From Aradus depressus (taxonomy: Eukaryota; Arthropoda; Insecta; Hemiptera; Aradidae): 64,000 nucleotides of DNA. The stretch is taken from the NCBI GenBank assembly GCA_963662175.1, contig OY759218.1, positions 23,582,051-23,646,050 on the forward strand, written 5' to 3'. The notes under the pieces are model-generated. The model was not told the origin of the DNA and made no database searches. It was given only the letters and a program-made list of their open reading frames with translations. The position numbers and the translations under genes are program-made. This document shows, piece by piece, positions 47,001 through 62,000 of the stretch; positions within the stretch are counted from its first letter, which is position 1, and every line of letters starts with the position of its first letter.

Positions 47001-50000
47001 TCAATGAGACCAGTAAAATTTTTCAAACAGGTTTTAATTTTTTCAATATACTCCTCATTGGGAAAAGAAATTGTAGGATGTTCGGAAATTGTTCCTCGTT
47101 CTTTCAATACAATTCTAATAGAAACTAAAAACATTGAATCATCTTCAGAAAAAGAGAGTTTAATATTGATATTTTTAAGTTCAAATTTAATAGTTTGTGC
47201 CGGGCCCGAAGTACTACAAAATCTTCAACGCCAGTCCAGTCTTTCATAAGAAAAATCCAAGGACAACAGAAAAGTGATGAACTACCCAATTTGGTAAAAT
47301 TTGGCCTCTTGGCTGGAGGCAGCCTGAAGTGTTGACGAGTGAGGGCGGTGCTGTGAGTGGCTGCCTCCAGGTGGCCGGCCGGAGTATCAGGAGCCAGAGT
47401 CCCCGGGAGGTCGGACTCTCAGAAGACAGGAAGCCTCCTTTATGCCTTCAGCTCGCCTACCGCCCATGGACAGGGCCAGCCACACTCCCATACCGTACCC
47501 TCCAGGGCAGATCATCACCCAGCCAGCTCCATATCCCAAGGGTAAATCAGGGTTGGAGTTGCCAGGTAGACTGACCAGCAAGATTGGCAACATTGGCAGC
47601 CTATTGTAGCTCGTCTCCACTTCTGCTCCTGGCACCAATAAGTCGTAGCGAAGTGTGCAGAGCTGATGAGTTGAGATTTTTAATTAATTAAATCGATACC
47701 ATTTATTTCAAAGTAATTTAAAAATTCAAAATAATAAAACATATAAATAAAAAATGTGGGGGGCGCCACAGGTCTACGTCACGTGAACTAACATTAAAAT
47801 TCTCAATGAAAGTCAACAATACATATTCTTATGGGATGACTTATATTACAGATGCTACCTGAACATCAAGCCCAAGTTTCCCAACAAGCCAGGCATAGTG
47901 AGCCCAACTATCGGGAGCAGGCTTTTGCTCGGTGCGATGTTGTTGAAACATCCTATCATTTTTTGGCTCAAAAAATTGATTTACATTTGAGTGACGATCC
48001 AGGAGGTAATATTTTCTTTATATCAAAACACTGAAACTAACATTATTAAAAATACTTCCACCCACATACTTCAGGATATAGTGGTTATATTTTTTAAGTT
48101 GACTGAAGGGATCATTCAGCCTGTTCATAAAGTTATCCGAAATGACTACAGCATGTAAAACTTCGGAAGGTTATGAAATTATATAATTATGTAGTGACAA
48201 CATAAAGCTCACCTCTTCGGTAGCTGGGTTGGATGTCTCTACATTAAACTGGTCCCTAAGAGCGTCCTCCCTTCTGACAGAGTATTCCTTTTAACATGCT
48301 TTTTTTTATTATTTTAGCTGGTAGATCTTGTCATCCTCTTCTTCAGAACGGAAGTGCTGTACACTTGCAGGTGTGTTTCCTTCAAATTGACTATTACCCC
48401 TATCATCTTTCTGCAGCCGATCGAACACACTGGGGCAGGTATGTTCTATAAAATATTTTGTTATAATAAACTTTATGTATAATTTTCAATAACAAATAGT
48501 AAACCATTGTTGGAGGTCGGTTGACCCTTCATTTTGAAGCTATAATATACGATTTTAGGAATGTCCCAAAAAAAATCAAACTTATAAATCCCTTCTACTT
48601 CCCTAGCTACATAATCGGTCAGAAATTTGATGCGGAGTTTTCAACAGAATTTCATGTTTTTCAACCTCCCCTGATTCCAAAAATGAAAAAACAAATCTGT
48701 CAGTGTGCTGTGAACACGATAACTCCCAATAGAATGAATATACCGGCACCACATTTTATATGTGTATCCAGAGCCCTGTAAGAACGACACCTACTGATTT
48801 TCAGCCAAATCGGCCTAAGGGAAAGGGAGGATTAAAGGTGACGCTTGACACAAAAACTGTCAAATTGGCTTTGGAAGGAGAGCGGAAACGTAATTGATTA
48901 ATTTGTGCTGGGGAAGTACATAGCCGGTGATTCACTTACGGCCTTTTTTTCAACGTTCATAACGATGTTAGCACGTTGACAGTTATGGATTTAAAAATGA
49001 AATAATACTATTTCTTTCTGTTTCAGATACAACCCTACGAATTCGCCACATGTTCAGTGGCTAAATGCTGCGCAAAATTCTTTTAAGAATTCATTGCTTC
49101 AACTTATTGATGCTAGTAAATCGCAACCAATCAACCTTGTCAACAACATTAAGGTATTTTTATTATATTTTTCATCGATTTTGAAATTCGTTTTACAAAG
49201 TCCCAAATTTGTCTATTTCTTGTTTTTAATACATTTGGCATCAACAAAAAGGATACCCCCCTGTTTTGCGTAAATAGAGGAAGTCATGTCAAGAACTCTT
49301 ATGTTCATTTTTCATCGCGATTTCATTTTTCCCGACTCCCAGAATCAAAATATGAAGAAGAACATCGTATGTTTGTCTGTGACACGATACTGACCGATAG
49401 ACTGAATATATCGACACGAGATTTGATATGTAGATCCAGAAGCCCACAAGTTCGACACTTATTGAATTCCAGCCAAAGGGAAAGCGGGGACTGAAGGGGC
49501 TTATATTTTAAATTGCTCTTTATGATCCTCTACTGTTTTCATACTACTTTTTCTTTTTTTTTTTTTTGTTTATTGCGAATATTTACAGTTGTACACTGGT
49601 AACAATCGATGAATGAATTAACACTATTCTACTATACCGATGGAACGTATACGTTTTCACTAGGTTGTACTTATTCTTATAATTTTTTAGGACGATGAGT
49701 GCGTTTCACCAGAAAGGAACAGTAATTTGTCTCCTGGTAGCAATACTGTTAAGAAGTATGTTATCTCGAATTTGGCCAAGGTGATGACGTCTTGCATTGT
49801 ACTTAGAATTGAGGACTTCGTCATGCACAGGGTCACCACCATTAACAAACAAGCTCCCAAAGAATTTATTAAAGGTATTCTTTTTCATTTTTTTTTTTGT
49901 CTTTAATAATATTACTTTTTGGGTTGTATAAGGAGATTTTTAGTTCATATAGAATATATTATTACAGCATCACTTTTCCGATTTATTTTTTGCCTTCTCA

Positions 50001-53000
50001 GAAAGTATAAATTAAAAAAAGCTCTTTCGTCGCTCTGGGGGACATGAGCCAGACTCTACAATGGTAGTCCTATTCTAAATTAGCCTACCCTATATTTTTA
50101 TTAATCTGGGGTAGGGCGAACGAGTACCTGACATCGTGCAGGCTCGGGGCCATCGCTTAACGTCCCATCCGAAGGACGGCGTGCTCAAGGTTTTTTCATC
50201 ACCCAGATGAAAAACCTAAGGGCCTTGGCCGGGTTTCGAACCCGCGATCGTGAGTTTAGTAAGCAAGCACGCTACCTCTGAGCTATCGGCGTCCTCTGCA
50301 GCCCAAAATGCTAGCGTGTCACATTAATTACAATAAAAATGGCAGAAAAGTCATCTTGAATACTTGCCTTGAATAATTCACTGGGTCTAAAATTAGTCCC
50401 GTCCGTAGCAAAACATATTTTTGTATACAAAAACAGCCCTTAAGTCCGCAACTATGGAGAATGACCGTATTCTTACCTTAACTTAGATGTTACATTTAAT
50501 TGGTTCATGTTGAGAGAGGAGGGAAGCAGGTCCGAACACCTTTCCTCCTAAGGTTCCTGCCGTATATTCTCTCTCCTATCCTTGATTACTCCATCTCGTG
50601 TAACGGTCCTCACTAAAGTGGCCCCTCATCCCCCATCTTGAAATGAGCCATCTACACCTCACTAACCTATTCTAACGTTCCTTTCTAATGTCCAATACCT
50701 GGGATCATCCCTCTATCTATCCGGATCTCCAATCGAAGTGAAAGAGGTACAAAGCAATTTTTTTTTTAAATTCTAGAGGTACCGAGCGCCAGTCTATTGT
50801 AGATACAAAATTCACCAACGTTTCGGTATATTTTATATAATCACGGCCTATAGACATGGGGGAGGTTGAGTTTAAAACCATAATGGTATATTGTAAAAAT
50901 TATTAAAATTCAATAAAAATATATACATATTAAAAAATGATGTAGCGATTACAGGACTTTCTTAGACCAACCACTTTTGTATTGATCACTCTCCTCCCGT
51001 TCTTCCCCTCACAAATTCATTTGGTATATTGGTATATGCTCACCAGTAATGCCAGTATGAAATGAATTTGTCAGGGGAGAGAGAGAGATCTATGAATGCG
51101 TGATTGGTATAAGAAAGAACTGTATTGACGACATTACATATATTTATTTATTTATTTATTTTATAATTTTAATTAATTTATTTATTTTAATTAATTTTAA
51201 GTTTTAATAAACACATTTTTTTATCATTTTTGCGTGGTTCTGCTATGCAATTTGAACATTACTTTGAAATATTTCATACGGAAATTTATTTTACAATCTT
51301 TGAGACGCTGCAACTTGAAACACACTAGCGATTAGAAATTTAAAAAAGAACATTTTTGGTAAGAAACACTTTTTCCCTAGGTTTTCTTGTAAAATTTGCA
51401 ATGGTTCTAAAAAAATGAGTTTCAAAGCGAAATGTCAGGATTGGCATATATCTCGCGAACCGGGCGACTTGCGAAAAATCCTATTTTTTAAAATATAAAA
51501 TGTGTCTTTCAGTTTTCTCTACAACTTTTACTTGAAATGATTTTTGACTGGGTCTTAAATATAAGCCGTATCTTGTAAAATGTACTTAGATCCCGAAGTA
51601 AATCATTCTCAGTGATCATATCATTGTATCTCAGTTTTCGAGTTAGAGCGCTCACAATTTTCAACACACACACACATCGCAAAAATGGTCAAAACATAAT
51701 TAGGGGACTTTGAAACGTTAAAATCTAAAAACTGTAGTATAAGAAAGTAATAAATAATAAAACCTCAGTATGTAAGTAACGTAAGGAACATTTTATTTGA
51801 ATATTACACTAAGTGTGATAAAAGCAAATGATACTTGTGGGTTATACCCCCTCCAGTCACATTTTTTTAAAAATTATGTTAAAGGTTGTTATGTGCTTTA
51901 AAGAGAGAAAGAAAAATTTAAAAAAATAAATAATAGCGAGCGGACATTAGCATAAACCTACTTATAGAGGGTTGAGACAGACGTGTAGTCATTGTAGTCT
52001 TGCAACTTTGCATTGAGGTTAAGGAGGTATGAAAGGAACAGGTAGACTCTTGTCTTGTTTCTGACCTCTGACTCTCATGTTTATGGTCCTCCCCCATGTT
52101 GATAAAAAATACATCGAAACATTAGCGATTGAATGATGACACCTTTTGTTTTTTCTGGACTGACCCTCGATACCCCTAGACTAAGAATTTTACAGTCGCT
52201 AATCAACATTGACTATATTTTATTTTTACCAACGGAAGTGACTCACAAGTAACATATCACTCCGAGGTATTTTCATTGTCAGGTAACTGTCTTATTGTCA
52301 TATTGCTCTGTCCTGTCGTTTCTAACGTTGTCTTTTGTAGCTTACATTGTGGTTTATTAGATAAATTTTGTGGTCAGCGTATGGTCATTATTTTTTGTCC
52401 TTTGAATATCTCTGTGCGTTCTGTGGTAGCTTGTTCACACTCGTTGTCAAGCGTTTCGTTGCTTTAGTGTGGCGTTTTTGAGAAACAACTAATTTGAAAA
52501 GACTCCAAGCATCTTCTCCTGTTTCTAATGTGTTATCAATTTCCATTAGTATACTTTATGTATTTTTCTTTGTACGTTTTGAGTTTAGGACTGTCTTGTG
52601 GTTTATTGTGAATGTATTTTTTTGTCTTTTGTTAACATGTTGTTTTTTGTAAATTGTTAACAAAATATATATATAGGATATTTAAAATCAAAAGAAATTG
52701 GCTCAGACTCCACAAGCTCCGTTGTTTTCAGTTTCCTATTTTGTAAAAATAGCTTAAAAATCAAAAAGACAGTCTCTAGGACACCATTGAGAGGACAAGC
52801 TAGGTAATAGTTTGTGATATTTAGAAAAATCCTTTTATTTTAAATGTTTCGTTATAAACCAACTAGAAAAGTTAATTTACTTTATCATAAAAGTAAACTC
52901 ATCGTTTCCAAGACAAGTTTTAGTCTGAGAAAAGCAATAGTGAACTATATTTTGATTGCAGAAGTCCTATACTTATTTAAGTTTATTGCATTTCAGCTGT

Positions 53001-56000
53001 CTTTTCGCTTACAGGTTTGAGACTTCCATATATTATTTATTTTCTATGTTGTAGTTGAAACGTTTATTTCAAATTTCTGTTGGCCAAGTTATATTTGTAG
53101 ATTATGAACTTTGTCACAAAAAAAAGAAAATTTTCCACTATTATTATTATTATTTTTTTTTTTTGTATTCTAAGGCCAGCACAAGAGGCGAGAGAATCTA
53201 CCTCAAGGTACATATAAACATTTTTTAAACCACGTAGTTGAACCCTTATTTTTGTTTTTGTTCCTATTTTGTTTTTATTATTTGGTGGATGTTTTGTAAG
53301 TAGATAGTAGGTTGTTTGTCTTATCTTTTGTCAGGAAAAAAAAACCAAATTAAGTTTTTCGCAATATTTTTCGTTAAAAATTACACACACTTATTTAACG
53401 TATATATAAATGATTGTAATTATTTTGATTTATTTAAGGTTCACTGTTCATACTGGCGGGCCCCTACTATACTTTTCATGATATACTACTATAATATTTA
53501 CTTTTTTAATACAGGTGACAAGGAACGGCATACATTTCCTTCAGAAGTGACGTTACACGCTGAATTTACTTATTATTACTATCCCGGTGATATTGCATTT
53601 CCACGTAAGTTTACAATCAGGTTTCATGAATCATCTTTTATTGTATTTATTAATTTTGTTTGTTATCTTGAGATTTTTACTTACTCAGCTATACGAAGTA
53701 TAGGGGAAGTTATGTAATCAATCAGAAATTCGATGCGGAATTTTGAACGGAATGTAATGTTTTCCGAACTCCTGATTCCAAGAATGAAAATCAAAGTCTG
53801 TGTGTCTATGAACACGATAACTCCCGATGGGATCGATGTATTTACACGAAATTTTATATGTGTATCCAGAAACCTCTAAGGACGGCGCATATTGTTTTTC
53901 AGCCAAAGCGGCCAAAGGGGAGGGTGGAATCAAGGGGGGCTAAACTCAAAAATCCCAATAACTGCCGATGTAATGAATGTATCCACATGACATTTTTTAT
54001 TTTAATTCAAAACATAGTATATATTAATATATTTATTATTTTGTTGACGTTTCGCTTATTGAGGATTTTTTTTTGTTTCTTTATGTCTCAATAGGCGAAA
54101 CATCAACAAGAATAATATAAATATATTTTGTGAGAGACCGAAGGCCAGTCTTTGTTTGTTTTTCAAATATGTTCATCAAGTGAACATTACACTGGTCTCA
54201 AATCAGGGTTATTCTTCCTCAACCTCAAATTTTAGGAATTGTAATTTTTCATTAAGAGGGACAAAAGTTAGAGCTGTGATCCCAAAAATTATATATTTTT
54301 TCTTTAACTTTATAAGCTAGGAGGTTTTCCTCATTTTGGTTTTTTTCAGTTCCTCCACCAAAATTTTATGTTCAAGTGAATCCGGTTGTTGTTAATTTTG
54401 ACCTAATGACTGTTTTATGGATGAATTCATTTGCTTTAAACTTGCACCAATCTCTTCAGAAGCAAGATGCGCCTTTAACGTATATTGATGTCAAAATTGA
54501 AGCAATTATGCCAAGGGTAAGTTCTTTTTTTTATGCCGTTTTTACTGTTTCTTGCAATTATGTGCGCCAAACTTCAGGTCATTACGTAGCAGGTCAAAAA
54601 TGTATGGTTAGTTATTGTGCCTCATGCCCGGGCTTTACTTACGAGGTCATATCGCTTACTAGCAGAGCGCTCTTTCGTCACTCTCGTGGACATGAGCCCG
54701 ACTCTACTGTGGGAGTCCTAAATTTTGCCTACCTAGATTTATTCACCTAGAGTAGGGGTCTTTAACGAGTAACTGACATCGCACAGGCTCGCTTTACGTC
54801 CTATTCGAAGGTCGGTGTGCTCAAGGTTTTTTTCACCTACCATATAAAAAACCTCGAACCTGCGATTTTGGCGTTAATCTCAGTAGCTAGCTCGCTACCT
54901 CTGAGCTGCCGGTGCCCTCAGAATGTATGGTAAAAAACAAAATACATTTTGTTTTTACGAAAAATGTTGATTTAGTTGTCAAACTTCCACACTGACTGCG
55001 TATTCATTGGTGTCTTCAAAGCTCATTTTTAATGAAAAGAATAATTAGTTGTCTGCGAAAAAACTTAGTTAATTTTATACTGTGTTTCAGCTGATATTCG
55101 AGAACACCATGGAGCTGCCGTGTGGTCAGAAGGATCGGCCGAAATCGTTGCAGTTCCAGGTCAGCCGAGCCCTCATCAGCAACGTTCGCTCTCCCGACTG
55201 CTGCAGTCGCGCTGATTTGGCCAAGTGCATCAACGCTTCCCAGCTGGGTTCCCTTTTTTACGAAAAAGATTTTCCTTCAAAAAGCGATGATCTTATTGTT
55301 GTCACTAACAAATTTATCGATCATGCAGAGTGTAAGTAATTTTGTTTATTTTAAATTCTTTTTTTTACTAATGGCGTATTATAATGTGTCCTTTTACCAT
55401 CCTATGCTGGAATCCCACCATAACTACAACTAAGCAGCTGTTTAGTAGAAAACAAAAGACGCTCAAATAGTTTTTTCTGTTATAAGTTTGATAAGTTACG
55501 TGCTCAATAATAATTTCATTCTTTTACTTGGAAAAGATGCGACAGTTTTTTTACATGGTTTTAAAAAAACGTTTAAATTTCTTTACGTAAGCTTTTTATT
55601 TAGACTCACAATTAGTAAAAATTACTAAAATATTCAAAGTCTCTTTTCTACAATTTCTTTGGGAGTTAATCTGTGAAACGCTACTACGTTGGGTTTTTAC
55701 TTATCTTTCCAAATTTGTATGTGATTATTTATAAATTAAAAACTTCAGATATACTCTTCACAGACCTTATGTCAGTTTTATAGTTTTTATATTTTAAGCT
55801 AGAATACGTGTATTCAAGAGAGATAGCATTTTTTGATTATTTGAAAAAATTAATATATAATGAGGATACTGCAAAATATTGTTATGTATTATATTTGTTT
55901 TATATTATTTTTTTCTTTTTTGAACATTTTTCAATTATAAGGCTAGTGTACACAATCGACAAATTCTCTAAAAACTTTTTTGTCGTCCCTTTTCTGGCTA

Positions 56001-59000
56001 GCAAACAGTCGTGTTGTGGTGTGTGTTCATAGAGCCCAGAATGAATTGTTAGTTATTGTGACTCATGCCCGGGCTTTAATTACGAGGTCATATCTCCGGT
56101 GGACATGAGACTGACTCTACTATGGGAGTCCTAAATTTTGTCTACCCTTACAGTGGAAAATTTTTACTCGTAAAGTTTTGAATGCTACAAACATTATCAA
56201 TAAGTTTTTTTCCTACTACAGGATGAGTGTTTCCAGTTTTGATTATGTTTTGACTCTAGTTGGACCCAAAAAGCCAGAAAGCAAACAATTTTCGTTCTTT
56301 TCGCTGTCGCAGTACCGTTTGTTCTTTAGATGTTTCAATGCTCAAATTGTATTTTTCGTTATTTACCTATGTTAATAAAAAATAAAACGCATTCGTTTAT
56401 TTTAATTTAACAATCTATTTCATCTAATTTTTTTTCATGAGATTTCCTCCTCATTCGACATGATTCTTGATATCATTGACGCATAGTTACTGAATTATTT
56501 TCAGATTTCATTTTTATCACTATTATAAATTTAATTACTAGGAAAACATAAACTTAACAGTATTTTTAAATAGATCAAAAATAAATCGTTATTACATATA
56601 TTCCCACATTTTCACTAAAATAATGACTAGCGATTAATTCATTCGATTATAAAAATAATCGCTGAAAATAACCGAAATCCAACGTTAAGTTTTCGCTCTT
56701 CCACCAACACCAATCGACCGTTTGGGCTAAAAATTAATAGTTGACTTACATAGGTGCTTCTGAATCCTTCCACTAAACTTTGTGTCGATACATTCATCAT
56801 ATCGGCAGTTATTAGGGTTTTTAAGTTCTGCACCCCTCTGATCCCCCATTTTCTTCATCCGATTCCACTGAAAATTAACAGGTGTCATCCTTATGCGGTT
56901 ATGAATTCACATAGGAAAGTTTGTATCAACACATTCATTACAACGGCTGGTATTAGAGTTTTTATGTTAAGCCCCCTTCTCTTTGGTTGATTTGTCTGAA
57001 ATCAATAAGTTTTCGTCGTTATGAGGTTCTGTATAAAATTTCGTGTCGATACAATTATCCTGTAGGGAGTTATCGTGTTCACAGAGTTATCGTGTATTTT
57101 GTTTTTGGTACAGGGCTAATAAATAGGGCTAAATTCCGCCGAAAAGTCAATATCGATTTCTTCGTATAGCTGGGGACGTAACATTCATAAATTTATTCTT
57201 GCACATAATACAAAACGTTACCTGCCTTTGTTTACTAATTATAATAATTATTATTATTGTGGTATTTCTAGGCAAAGATAATATTCAACCAGTTGTTGAT
57301 AAACTTCCCGTTGGATCTGTCGCTGAACTAGTCAATTCACTCACCCGAAATTTACTTTGGACTGAAGCTCGAGATGTTTGGTTCGTACACAATGTTTTTA
57401 TGTTAATTTATACTGCATTCAGAAATAATAATAATAGTATAGTATGGCCATGAGTAACGATTAAATTGCACGTTCTCTATTTTTCTTTTAATGAAACTGT
57501 ATATTTATGCACTATTTCTTTTCGGCCTTGTAGAACTAATCCCAATCTGTACTGGGTATCTTGTAGTGCTAAAAAACATCGGTTATGTGCTTTCTCCTAA
57601 ACGTATATGATAGCTCTTTCAAAGGGCGAGATTTTATATCACAACCCTTATTAAAAAGAAAAAAAAATTAAAATATGTGAAGATGCCCGGGCTGCATTCG
57701 AACACCTAGGATGGTAGGGGCATTCACTTGAATGTATTTGAACCGTTTGCTTCATTGGTTACTTACGTTTCATGGTAAGGGAGGAGACCCGGTGAGTGTA
57801 GCTCCTAAACTTCTCTTTCTCCCGTCCTTGCTTGCTCCTCACTATGAAGCCGGTCCTTCGAGGCCTCCCTCAGTTCCCTTCAAGTAGAAGGTGGCTTCGT
57901 CCTCTAGCAGCCGTTTCTCTACTCCCAGTCTATCTTCTCCAGTTCTTCTCTCAGCTCTCGTCTTCCTTCCGATATCCATGACCTAACGTTATATAAATAA
58001 AGAAAACGTATGTTTTTAAAAAAATATTGTCTATTTCACAAATAATATATAATATGGGAGTACTTTCGGTATTGCTACCATCTTCAGCCACGACTTAACA
58101 AATACTAAATTGAAGTTCAACTAGGTAGTTTACAATCCAAGCGGTAGGTAGGTATCCTTTTTCAGCCCCCACGGGGTTTTCCTATCCTTTCTGTACAGTT
58201 AATATTTGAAATATGGAAAAACATAAATGTGTAATGGGATCTTAAAAATAAAAAATAAAAAATTTGAAATACTATGTGTTGATTAAATGCAAATATGAAG
58301 TGAATTAAAGATAACAATTGTTAATATATGAATAAAAATAAAATAAAAAGTTTTATAAAATAAAATATACAGTTTTTTGAGAGAGTAAGTACGTATACAC
58401 AGAGACTGGAGGATTATATTATTGGCGATAAAAGGGGTGAGTATTTGAGATTGGTCTGATCACTAAAGTTGAATATCACTAACGTTATATGTTGTCTTCC
58501 TACCCTTCCTTTGGGTTTCCCTTTGTCTGTCCATTCTTTCCTCCTTGATTTCCTGTTTTCTTCACTTCCTTGGAATTGTTTCGTTCATCTTTTATAGTGA
58601 GATTTTGTGTCAATTTTAGATAGTCTACAATAGTCGAGCCTCTAAGCTTGCTTCTATTTCTTAATATAGCTGTTTGGAACGGGTTTCCCCGTCTTTTTCC
58701 CAAGTGTGAACAAGTTATTTTTCTCATCGATGATTCTTATATCAATTTCCATCAAATCATAAAAAATAAAAAAATATTTTCTTCTTTAGATTATCTGTGG
58801 TTTACCGTTCGTCTTCTTAGATAGCTATATTTCTTCTTAGGTTTTTCTCAATATTGTTCACTTCATCATAAATCAACTCCTTAACCGTCCTTGTCTCGCT
58901 AATAACGAGTTCAAAGTTCTCGTTCATCCACCTGGGTCATCCTTACGTTTTTGGGTCTTCTCGGAGATTATTCATTGAATGTGCAAACCTTATGGGTCAC

Positions 59001-62000
59001 TTCTACATTATCACACTGCATAATAAAATAAATACTTAGTCTTTCACGTAAAAATATAACTTTGAGAGCAATTACTCACCCCATATGGCCTCTCCAACAC
59101 AAATCCTTTCGCAACCTTTAAATGTTAATAATATAATAATCTGAATAACTTACATACAGGACTTTTTCACCAAATGGAAGATGTTTTGGGGGTAGCATAT
59201 GGAAAATAATGAAAACATTTTTTTTTTTTAAACATCCTAGTCTGTACATATATTTGTGTATATATATTTTTAGGTGCATCAACTTTGAGCCGCTATGGGG
59301 TGATTTTTACGGAGCTCGAGGGATTGCTCACAATCGTCCAGTCGCCTTCTTGGATGCATTTCCTGTCAAAATTTGGCTATACATGAATACTCAGGAAAAT
59401 GACATCCATGCGCTTGCCTATATTTCCAATCTTGTATCTTTACAAGTTAATCATTATCAGCTTTTGTTCCTGTTACGGCTTGCTGATGAACTGACTGAGG
59501 TTTGTTTACAATTGTCTTAATAGTAGAGGTCAGGAGTGAAGAGACCCACTCTTCAATGGAATAGCCATTACTATTACCGGGAGGGTGCGCCGTGGCTATA
59601 AATGGAAGCTGTTCATAAACAATGAATCGAAGAACCTGTATTGCTTGATTAAAAGGACCTGTCGGAGGGACAATTTTTTCACAGATCTTTCGGATTGATG
59701 TTATCTAATTACTATTGATCGAATTTTGATTTTTTCTTTCATAAGAAATAAGTGGTATAAAAAATTTATTATAACTATTAAGAAAATTAATAACAAAACA
59801 TTTTAACAGTTCAATACTTTCGAGTTTCTGGATTAATTTTTATTCGTTGAACTGTTTTGTTTGCACAGCTTCCAATTACGGCTTCAACGGACTTGGGTTC
59901 GGATAATGCTCTGGGGGGTAGAAATGCAAAGTGTCAGAAAGAGGCTAAATTTCGTTGCGTAGCTTACAAAAAGTGGACAAAGGGGTGAACACTCAAACTA
60001 ACGGTAGGAATTAAACCTAACAATAAAAAAGAATGGAATATGGATTTAGGAATATATACAGTTCTTTAAAATAAAATGTTTAATCAAAAATAATAATAGA
60101 TATTTATTATTATTATAAAATATTTATTAAACAGTAGTTTTAAAATATGCAAATTAACAAAAACAGATATTTTTTCATCATATTAATCCTTCCTTAAAAA
60201 TCAATGGTACAAATATTGTAACCTCTGAAAACGCGATTTGATTCAATGCTTGATTCTTTAGTTTTTAAGAGAGAAATTTAAATTCATAAAGTTTGAAACA
60301 TTAAATAATATGAGTATTAAATTGAATGTAATTAAAAATTAATTATAATTAACTAACGCTTAGAAGAAAATCCCACCCGGAAAATAAACCCCTAGTTCTA
60401 TAAATATTGTTAGTTAAAATAAAAAAGTGTTTCAAGTAAAATTATATAGTGAAGATTATATATATTATTATAATATATATAATCTTCACTATATAATTTT
60501 ACTAAACATATCGAATCTCTTTATTAAAAGTCTTAATGAGTTTTATTATACTATACTAACATTGTGGATTTTTTTTTTCAGTTGATCACCATTTTGGAAA
60601 TGGATTCTGAGAGAATTAAAAATGAAAAAAGTGGTAGTTTAACGGTGGGAACTGTGATCCCCCAAATAGAAGTGACCTTGGTGATGCCTTCACAGACCCC
60701 TGGCAAAGAATCCTCGGGTGCAGATATGGAGTCCGTCATCCCGGACACGTCCAGCCTTGCAGATGACGTTGTTACTAATCCGAGTATTCAGTGGAATACT
60801 GTCCTTTCTACAAATTTACAGGTGGTTTTTTTTGTATGTCGCATGTATTTTGTCAGAATCCTTAAACAGAGATGCAGGGGGACACCCAGGAGGTGAACAT
60901 GTATTCTGAAACGCTTCCTTAAACATTTACTGACAGGAAACCTTGCTTTGACACGATTGGTATAATATAATAGAATGAAAAGTCACTTCTCCCATTTATT
61001 TTATTTATTCAGTTGTGTTCAGACTGCCGTGCAGGAAGGATCTAGTGCATGTAGCTCCCTGCTTACAGGCCAGTCGTATCTCACATTCTGCTATTTTTCA
61101 CTTGTTTATCTATTTTATTTATGCATTTTTTTCCCTCTATTATAACTATCTTGTTCCCATTTTTGTTCATCTACCCATTCTTCATTTATTCGTTCTTCTA
61201 TTTTAATTTAATTTTTTTCTTTCACACAGGTAATTCTTTTCTTTTTCTTTCAATATTTATTCTCAGAGCATTAATTTGCGAAAGTTGTTTGGTGTTCTGA
61301 TTTTTCGCTCTTCTTGGTTTAACTAGTGAGCCAAAATTATAGCGCCCCATAGAATGTACAATACATTTCTGAAGGATATCGTTTGAAGTAATGTTTAAAT
61401 AGTAACGCATAACAACGTATTTTAAAATATCTCTTTACATAATAATATCTTTAACATAATAATTATTATGGGGGCGCCGGTAGCATAGAGGCAGCGTGCA
61501 TACCTACAGTACAGCTCAAGATCGCGGGTTCAAATCCGGCCGAGGCCATTGAGTTTTTCTATCTGGGAGGTAAAAAACCTTCCAAAACCACGTCATCCTT
61601 CAGAAAGGGACGTTAAATGGTGGTTTCGAGCCTGAGCGATTTCAAGTACTCGTTAAAAACCCCTAGGGAATATATATTATGTATACTAATTGAATTCTTA
61701 TTATTGTTAGTTTAATTGTTTTCATATATTTTTCAGGACGGAGGAATTTACAGAAGAGAAAATACAGTTTCAGCCACCTCGCCACAAAGTGACCAAATTT
61801 CCATTGACCTCGCTTCTCCTGTTAAATTGGACTCTCCCAAATCTAATCTTAATACACTCATGAAAAAAGGACTAACTAATATATCTAATTTTTTGGATTC
61901 TGCGCTTAAGCCTCTACCTGACGAGTGTACTAGTGATTCTATATCAATGAGGTAGGAACTTATAGAACTCACATTTGTCCACGTTAACAGTCTGTCTGGT

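Larger units (their letters stand above)
45850..47770 (-). mobile_element. Ty3/gypsy-like LTR element in BLTP3 intron 5, internally deleted
   Basis: Read on the minus strand: a 131-bp 5' LTR candidate begins TGTGGCGCC at 47770 and ends at about 47640. A primer-site-like TTGGTGCCAGGAGCAG (47638-47623) follows, then a possible gag-like frame and a decayed integrase, then a partial 3' LTR (about 45943-45850) sharing GTTTTATTATTTTGAAT with the 5' LTR. Protease, RT and RNase H are missing. Confidence 0.65.
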
